Shown piece after piece: positions 5,723 through 10,090 of a DNA stretch of 10,090 nt. The notes under the pieces are model-generated. The model was not told where the DNA came from. It worked only from the letters and a program-made list of their open reading frames with translations, and made no database searches. Source of the stretch: Clostridia bacterium (GTDB lineage: Bacteria > Bacillota_E > SLMV01 > PUMD01); the NCBI GenBank assembly GCA_007128555.1, contig SKXF01000024.1, forward strand, positions 1 through 10,090, in the 5' to 3' direction. A program made the translations under genes and the position numbers. Position 1 is the first letter of the stretch. Every line of letters begins with the position of its first letter.

Positions 5723-7240
5723 ATGAAGATGAAGGAATCGGACGACGTACCAGACGCCAACTCCCCAGAACGCAACTCTGGGGACGATGAACCACCAGAT
5801 TTCACGACCATGGATCTTCGGTCCAGCGTGTTGACCCTCGCCTTTCCAGCTGTCATGAGGAAGGGTTTGCAGAGCCTCGTCGAGATGATGTCCCTCATCA
5901 TTGTGGGCAGTCTCGGTGCCGAGGCCATCGCTGCCGTTGGAGTGGGCAAACGAGTCATCATGATGTCAACGGCGATTTTCCAGGCCCTGTCGGTGGGAGC
6001 CACGGCCATCGTCGCGCGTCACATAGGGGCAGGGGATCGGAAGGCCACGCGCCGAGTCGTGACCCAGGCCATTCTGTTCGCCGGTGGGATTGGGCTCTGT
6101 GTTGCCCTGGTGGGCGTGCTGCTCTCGCCCATGCTGATGCGGGGGATGATGTCGCTGCAGGAAGCCCCAGATTTGAGCGTGATCCAGCAGGGGACGGTTT
6201 ATCTACGCAACCTGTCTGTCTTTTATGTGTTTGCCATACCGCTGTTCATGGCAAACGCGGTGATGCAGGGCGCCGGTGATATGAAGACCCCCCTCTACCT
6301 CATGGCCTACATGAATATCACGAACGTATCTCTCGCCTATCTGTTGGTGCACGGTGTGGGGCCCTTCCCCGAGATGGGTGTTGCGGGAGCCGGCCTGGCG
6401 GCCGGCATAGGCAGGGGCAGTGCAGGCCTGATTGCCCTGTGGATCCTGGCCACGAACCGCACCGTCATTGGAATGGACCTATCCCGGATCCTGGAGGTTG
6501 ACTGGGGTGTGATTCGGTCTGTTGTGAACATCGGGCTGCCTGCTGCGGTGGAGAAGTTCGTGCGGAGAGGGTCACAGATCATCTATACCATGCTCATCGC
6601 GTCCATGGGAACGGCAGCCATCGCTGCCAATTCGATCACCATGAGCATCCGCGCTCTCTCCTTCATCCCCGGCTTTGGATTCGGCCTCGCTGCCACGGCA
6701 CTTGTGGGACAGAACCTGGGAGCTAAGAAACCCGGACGCGCTGAGCGCTCGGGATACGAGGCCTGCAAATACACGGTGATCCTGGTTGCCCTCATGGGTT
6801 CGATCTTCCTGTTTGCCCCGCGTTTCGTGACGTCCTTTTACAGTGCGGACCCTGATGTGGTGAATCTGACGGTGATCTGCCTGCGCATCATCGCCATTTC
6901 CACGCCCTTTCTCGCAGTGATCCAGGTGTTCTCCGGTGCGCTGCGAGGTGCCGGTGACACCCGGGTGATCATGCTCGTCAACGTGGTTGGCGACTGGGGT
7001 ATCCGGCTGCTTGGCTCTTACATCCTCGGTATCCACATGGGGATGGGATTGGTAGGTGTCTGGATCGCCATGGCCCTTGAACAGGTGGCCCGGGGACTCG
7101 TCCTTTTCGCCCGGTTTCGCATGGGTGCCTGGAAGGGGATACAGATTGACCGCTCCGGTCCTCCCGCAAAGGACAGAGGAGAGACCCCGACGGGGAAGGT
7201 TGCTGTCGCTTCTTCCTCTCTGCAAAGGGCCGGAGACTGA
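5723..7240 (+). CDS. MATE-family multidrug/sodium antiporter
   Basis: Predicted 505-residue inner-membrane exporter of the MATE family (12 membrane helices as two pseudo-symmetric halves), which uses a Na+ or H+ gradient to expel drugs or metabolites. The first half opens with VLTLAFPAVMRKGLQSLVEMM and IIVGSLGAEAIAAVGVG. The repeated family signature is visible in both halves: MQGAGDMKTPLY (from about residue 181) and LRGAGDTR (from about 407). Also typical is NSITMSIRALSFIPGFGFGLAATALVGQNLGA. The first 35 residues are acidic and precede helix 1, and about 30 hydrophilic residues follow the last helix. I start at ATG 5723; GGAGGG (5705-5710) is 12 bases upstream, a long gap. A TTG at 5639 would lie almost at the predicted transcription start and is less likely. 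The substrate cannot be told. Confidence 0.85.
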   Translation: MKMKESDDVPDANSPERNSGDDEPPDFTTMDLRSSVLTLAFPAVMRKGLQSLVEMMSLIIVGSLGAEAIAAVGVGKRVIMMSTAIFQALSVGATAIVARHIGAGDRKATRRVVTQAILFAGGIGLCVALVGVLLSPMLMRGMMSLQEAPDLSVIQQGTVYLRNLSVFYVFAIPLFMANAVMQGAGDMKTPLYLMAYMNITNVSLAYLLVHGVGPFPEMGVAGAGLAAGIGRGSAGLIALWILATNRTVIGMDLSRILEVDWGVIRSVVNIGLPAAVEKFVRRGSQIIYTMLIASMGTAAIAANSITMSIRALSFIPGFGFGLAATALVGQNLGAKKPGRAERSGYEACKYTVILVALMGSIFLFAPRFVTSFYSADPDVVNLTVICLRIIAISTPFLAVIQVFSGALRGAGDTRVIMLVNVVGDWGIRLLGSYILGIHMGMGLVGVWIAMALEQVARGLVLFARFRMGAWKGIQIDRSGPPAKDRGETPTGKVAVASSSLQRAGD

Positions 7241-7246
7241 ACGCAC

Positions 7247-7286
7247 GGCGGGGCCCTTCCCCCATCACGGGACAGAGGGCCCCGCC
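7247..7286 (+). terminator. strong GC-rich hairpin after the MATE gene
   Basis: GGCGGGGCCC (7247-7256) and GGGCCCCGCC (7277-7286) are perfect 10-base inverted repeats with a 20-base loop, inside which TCCC and GGGA can extend the structure. It begins 6 bases after the stop codon. There is no T-run after it, so it may act as a terminator in a GC-rich genome or as a transcript-stabilising 3' structure. Confidence 0.5.
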
Positions 7287-7380
7287 TACCACGAGCTGCT
7301 GCCGTATTCCGGGATCCTGTAAACCCACGTACTTCAACCCCCTTTGTCCGGTTATCCGATGGCCTGGATTGGTATCCTGT

Positions 7381-7399
7381 ACCGTCCGGATCCGACGGT
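7381..7399. repeat. short inverted repeat ACCGTC/GACGGT upstream of the thioredoxin-fold gene
   Basis: ACCGTC (7381-7386) and GACGGT (7394-7399) flank 7 bases that include GGATCC. A TATCAT that could be a -10 box starts 2 bases later (7401-7406), with no good -35. It could be an operator or only a small hairpin; it lies about 130 bases before the thioredoxin-fold gene. Confidence 0.3.
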
Positions 7400-7530
7400 G
7401 TATCATGATCGCAGGAGGTCCCGTCCGGTCGTGAAAGAGTTCTACGCTCAAGAGGCGTGAAGATTCTGGAGCAATGGGCCGGGGATTGCGCCGGTCGGGC
7501 CAATCGGTCTTGGTGTGAAAGGAGATTGCC

Positions 7531-8106
7531 ATGGATGATGTACAGCGCCTGAGCGACGTCTACTCCGAGGGACTGACGTTCGAGGAGTTCGTGGTGCGAG
7601 CGGGGCGGAAGGGAGGGATCTTCCGTCGGAATTACCAGGGGACGAGCGTGCCAGAGGACCTTGCGGCCTCCATGGCCCGGGTGGTCGATCATCATGGGGG
7701 GCTGAAGTTTCTCATCATGGCCGAGGACTGGTGTCCCGATGCGGCCGAGAATGTGCCGGTACTGGCAAGGATGAGTGAGATCTCCTCCGGCATCCAGATG
7801 CGGTGTTTCGTGCGCCGTGAGCACCCAGACCTTGATGATCAGTTCCAGGTGCGTGGAGCGAGCCGAATCCCGGCCCTCCTGGTGTGCACGGCAGGTTATG
7901 ACGTTCTGGGGGTCTGGCAGGAACGGCCCGAGCCTGCCCACAGGGTCATCGCGTCGATCAAGGATCTGAAGGACAGGGGGCAGCCCACCGGGCACCTGGC
8001 GGCCGAGCTGCGACAGGGATACCAGGGGGGCGCATTCCGCCGCGCGACGATGCAGGAGGTTTTGCAGCTGGTCGAGGAGGGGACGCCCCGCGACGTGGGA
8101 GAGTAG
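7531..8106 (+). CDS. thioredoxin-fold protein (Thioredoxin_9-like) with a single active-site cysteine
   Basis: Predicted 191-residue cytoplasmic protein with no signal peptide or membrane helix. The core is a thioredoxin fold: FLIMAEDWCPDAAENVPVLA (residues 60-79), where W-C-P-D-A stands at the active-site position, then RCFVRREHPDLDDQF, then the cis-proline segment SRIPALLV (Pro 114) and VLGVWQERP. The order and the ED-W-C pattern match the Thioredoxin_9 family. The second cysteine of the usual C-x-x-C is replaced by Ala 71, so it is unlikely to act as an ordinary dithiol reductase; a monothiol role or bacillithiol-type chemistry is possible but not shown. The ATG at 7531 has AGGAG 7 bases upstream. 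It faces the SEDS gene tail to tail. Confidence 0.8.
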   Translation: MDDVQRLSDVYSEGLTFEEFVVRAGRKGGIFRRNYQGTSVPEDLAASMARVVDHHGGLKFLIMAEDWCPDAAENVPVLARMSEISSGIQMRCFVRREHPDLDDQFQVRGASRIPALLVCTAGYDVLGVWQERPEPAHRVIASIKDLKDRGQPTGHLAAELRQGYQGGAFRRATMQEVLQLVEEGTPRDVGE

Positions 8107-8205
8107 GTGTGGCAGGCCAGGGAACGTGACATGGGGTGGTCGGCGAAGCGTCTTCGCAGTACTTGGGGGGAGCCAGGGGACGTCGGAGCAAACCTGGCCT
8201 GTCCA

Positions 8206-8247
8206 GGGGCGGAGAGGGGAGGGTTCCCTCGCTGCAGACCCCGCCCC
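8206..8247. terminator. hairpin cluster between convergent genes
   Basis: GGGGCGG (8206-8212) pairs with CCGCCCC (8241-8247); inside, GAGGG (8219-8223) and CCCTC (8226-8230) form a smaller hairpin. It sits between the ends of the thioredoxin-fold gene and the SEDS gene, where a bidirectional terminator is expected. No clear T-run in either direction, so confidence is limited. Confidence 0.4.
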
Positions 8248-8277
8248 CTCATCGGAACGATCCATGAGCTTCGCGGT

Positions 8278-9627
8278 TCAGCTTCCAATGCTACGAGTAA
8301 GATCCTCCTTGAGGCCCGCCAGGGTGAACGCCCCCAGGTCAATGCCCCCGTAGTTGGGCATGATCTCCCGGTCACGTCGCCGATGGACGCTGAGGATCAG
8401 TCCCAGGGCGAGCATGTTCATGAGGGTCAGCGAGCCTCCATATCCCACGAAGGGGAGCCCCATCCCCGTCACAGGTGCCCAGCCAACGGTCATGAGGATG
8501 TGCCACACCTGCTGCACGAGTAGGATGCTGGCGAGCCCGATGGCGATGAGTCTGCCGTACCGATCCTTTGATCTGACCGCGGTTCGAGCCAGCTGCACCA
8601 CGAGGGCTGTAGCCAGGCCAAGGATCACCAGGCCTGCGCCCCATCCAAAGGCATGGACAATGAAGGTGAAGATGAAGTCGGTGTGGGGCTCGGGGACGAA
8701 CACCGAGGACAGGTTTGCCCCCTGTCCCCACCAGCCCGCGGATCGTATCGCCTCCCTGATCTGAAGATGGAGATAGCCGCTCCCAAGGGGATCGCTCCCT
8801 GGATGCAGAAAGCCCGCCATGCGAGTCCACCGATAGGGGTGCGCCAGGATGGTACGGGCGATCAAGGCAACGGGAGCCGCTCCAACCTGGACCATGCGGC
8901 GCCAGGTTGCACCAGAGGCTGCCATGAGGATGAAGAAACCAACGATGTACAGGATCATGGCCCCCATGGCCGGGATTGTCATGAAGAGCACGGTCAGAAG
9001 CAGCAGGGCGAGGGCCCAGATGTGCCACGATGAGCGCTCCCACTTCCAGCGGGTGAACATGCCAGCGAGGCCGATCAGAAGGAAATAGGGTGCCAGGGCC
9101 ACGGGACTCACCGTGGCAAAGCCCAGGTGGATTCCGTTTCCCGGTCCTGCTGTGAACCTCGCGAGGGCAAGGCTTCCAGCTGAAAGGGCATAGATATGTG
9201 CGGACAAGGGCAGGATTCGGCGGTAGTCAAGGAGGGTCGTGATCCCAACTACCACCACGCCCAGCACAGCGAACACCACGCTTCGGGCGAAGATCTGATG
9301 GGGGATCAGTTCATGGCTCTCGATGGTGTGCAGGGTGAAGAGCCCAACGACCAACAGGAAACCTGCCAACATCAGAAGGCTCCACTCCAGGGGGGGACGG
9401 TTCGCGGCGTCCAGCTGCTTCCCGAGGGCATCTGGATCCCCCATCCGCTTCAGTGCCTGGTCCAGAGCTTGTTCTTGGGCCATCCCATTCCCTATGAGGT
9501 CATGCCGATGATCTTCAATGTGGCCTTCGAGCTCCAGGCGGATCTGGGGGTGCAGATCCCGGAACCTGATCCGGCCACATACGGTATCGACGTACTCGCG
9601 CATTCTGCCCGGATCCTTCAGTGACAT
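8278..9627 (-). CDS. HAAS-domain SEDS (FtsW/RodA/SpoVE-like) membrane protein
   Basis: Predicted 449-residue membrane protein in two parts. Residues of about 1-78 form a soluble helical domain like the HAAS/permease-prefix domain: MREYVDTVCGRIRF, QIRLELEGHIEDH and ALKRMGDPDALGKQL. The rest is a polytopic domain of the SEDS family, the glycan polymerases and relatives acting in cell wall growth, division or spore cortex formation. Signatures are FLHPGSDPLGSGY, IRSAGWWGQGA, PEPHTDFIF (candidate functional Asp 317), VTGMGLPFVGYGGS and a final helix LNMLALGL-like segment before HRRRDRE. The ATG at 9627 has GGGAGG 7 bases upstream and overlaps the end of the PadR gene by 10 bases, so the two are translationally coupled. 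No partner penicillin-binding protein gene is visible. Polymerase activity is inferred only from family membership. Confidence 0.85.
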   Translation of the reverse strand: MSLKDPGRMREYVDTVCGRIRFRDLHPQIRLELEGHIEDHRHDLIGNGMAQEQALDQALKRMGDPDALGKQLDAANRPPLEWSLLMLAGFLLVVGLFTLHTIESHELIPHQIFARSVVFAVLGVVVVGITTLLDYRRILPLSAHIYALSAGSLALARFTAGPGNGIHLGFATVSPVALAPYFLLIGLAGMFTRWKWERSSWHIWALALLLLTVLFMTIPAMGAMILYIVGFFILMAASGATWRRMVQVGAAPVALIARTILAHPYRWTRMAGFLHPGSDPLGSGYLHLQIREAIRSAGWWGQGANLSSVFVPEPHTDFIFTFIVHAFGWGAGLVILGLATALVVQLARTAVRSKDRYGRLIAIGLASILLVQQVWHILMTVGWAPVTGMGLPFVGYGGSLTLMNMLALGLILSVHRRRDREIMPNYGGIDLGAFTLAGLKEDLTRSIGS

Positions 9628-9956
9628 ACGATGGCCTCCCCCAATACCCGGTCCACGGCAGAGCGGAATACAGTCCACTCTTTCTTCTTTTTCTGCAGCT
9701 CCCCGAGCCCCCTGTCCGTGACCTGGTAGTACTTCCTGGGTCGAGCCCCCTCGGAGTTCCAATAGGAGCTGACGAAACCCTTGGATTCCAGGGTGTGAAG
9801 CAGGGGATACAGGGTGCCCTGGTTCAAACGGAAGACTTCGCCGGATTCATCCTCGATTTCCCGGATCATCTCGTAGCCATACATGGGTCTTCTCTCCAAC
9901 GACTTGAGGATCAGGATGACGGTACTGCCCCGGAGCAGCTCCTTGTTGATCTTCAC
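9618..9956 (-). CDS. PadR-family transcriptional regulator
   Basis: Predicted 112-residue winged-helix DNA-binding protein. NKELLRGSTVILILKSLERR, PMYGYEMIREIE, LNQGTLYPLLHTLESKGFV and the wing with ARPRKYYQVTDRG are the standard PadR N-terminal domain in order; the short C-terminal helix (KKKKEWTVFRSAVDRVL) is the PadR-s2-like dimer arm. I chose the GTG at 9956 because AGGGGA lies 7 bases upstream and family members normally start just before the NKELL segment; an ATG at 9977 would add seven residues. It overlaps the HAAS-SEDS gene it precedes. PadR regulators paired with HAAS-domain proteins are common in Firmicutes, so it most likely represses this operon, through the inverted repeat in its leader; the inducer is unknown. 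Confidence 0.9.
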   Translation of the reverse strand: MKINKELLRGSTVILILKSLERRPMYGYEMIREIEDESGEVFRLNQGTLYPLLHTLESKGFVSSYWNSEGARPRKYYQVTDRGLGELQKKKKEWTVFRSAVDRVLGEAIVCH

Positions 9957-9978
9957 GGTGATTCCCCTTCCCGTCATG

Positions 9979-10008
9979 CCTAGATTGATAAGGCATCGTG
10001 AATCTAGG
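9979..10008. promoter_or_regulatory. candidate PadR operator (inverted repeat)
   Basis: CCTAGATT (9979-9986) and AATCTAGG (10001-10008) are perfect 8-base inverted repeats with a 14-base spacer, centre-to-centre 22 bases or about two DNA turns. They cover the predicted transcription start and the leader of the PadR gene, a good place for a repressor. It does not match the ATGT-N8-ACAT pattern known for some PadR operators, so the partner protein is inferred from position. Confidence 0.55.
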
Positions 10009-10011
10009 TGT

Positions 10012-10041
10012 AGTTTATGGTAGGGGTTCCATGAATGTCAA
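10012..10041 (-). promoter_or_regulatory. promoter of the PadR/HAAS-SEDS operon
   Basis: On the minus strand a perfect -35 box TTGACA (complement of 10036-10041) is followed after 18 bases by TAAACT (complement of 10012-10017), 4 of 6 match to the -10 consensus. Transcription would start near 10005, inside the inverted repeat that follows. Confidence 0.6.
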
Positions 10042-10090
10042 GGTGTCGCCGCACGCACCCTTTTCTCCGACTAGTGATCCCACGTGGCCG

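Noticed and set aside
6572..7246. Long minus-strand frames opposite the MATE gene
   Set aside because: His/Gly/Asp-rich translations typical of antisense reading of a membrane protein gene.
7018..8265. 415-codon minus-strand frame spanning the MATE end, the gap and the thioredoxin-fold gene
   Set aside because: It runs antisense to two genes with clear family motifs and across a strong hairpin; the translation is Pro/Arg/His-rich without motifs.
8354..9624. Plus-strand open frames across the SEDS gene
   Set aside because: They are antisense to a strongly supported membrane protein with family motifs; GC-rich codon bias leaves such frames open.

Overview
The window is GC-rich bacterial DNA that looks like a chromosomal segment from a high-GC Firmicute (Bacillota). 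The clues are a GerMN-domain lipoprotein (a spore-germination family fold), a PadR regulator coupled to a protein joining a HAAS-type permease-prefix domain to an FtsW/RodA/SpoVE-like membrane domain, GGAGG-type ribosome binding sites, and frequent GTG starts. The assignment is inferred from gene content, not from a marker gene.

Left part (1-3423, plus strand): a DUF2007-like small protein overlapping a GIY-YIG endonuclease-like gene; a gap holding one doubtful small minus-strand ORF; a PlsC-type acyltransferase; a GerMN lipoprotein; and a class I SAM-dependent methyltransferase. These are ordinary housekeeping or accessory genes with good ribosome binding sites.

Middle part (about 3424-5600): a gene-poor stretch, locally richer in A+T. 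It carries a decayed IS3-like transposase remnant (minus strand, with a frameshift, an internal stop and a deletion), one well-supported orphan three-helix membrane protein (minus strand), and fragments of possible broken reading frames. It looks like an insertion or decay zone between two conserved blocks.

Right part (5600-10045): a MATE-family efflux pump preceded by a good promoter and by a leader with a terminator-like hairpin, where a repeated GTCACCGG could let alternative structures form, one of which covers the ribosome binding site. Next come a thioredoxin-fold protein with a single active-site cysteine and, convergent to it, a two-gene minus-strand operon. That operon has a strong promoter with an inverted repeat at the transcription start, a PadR-family repressor, and an overlapping HAAS-SEDS membrane protein. 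The PadR protein probably controls its own operon and hence the SEDS-like protein.

The most interesting candidates are the efflux-pump leader (5601-5726) and the PadR/HAAS-SEDS unit (8278-10041). No CRISPR array, tRNA or rRNA was seen.
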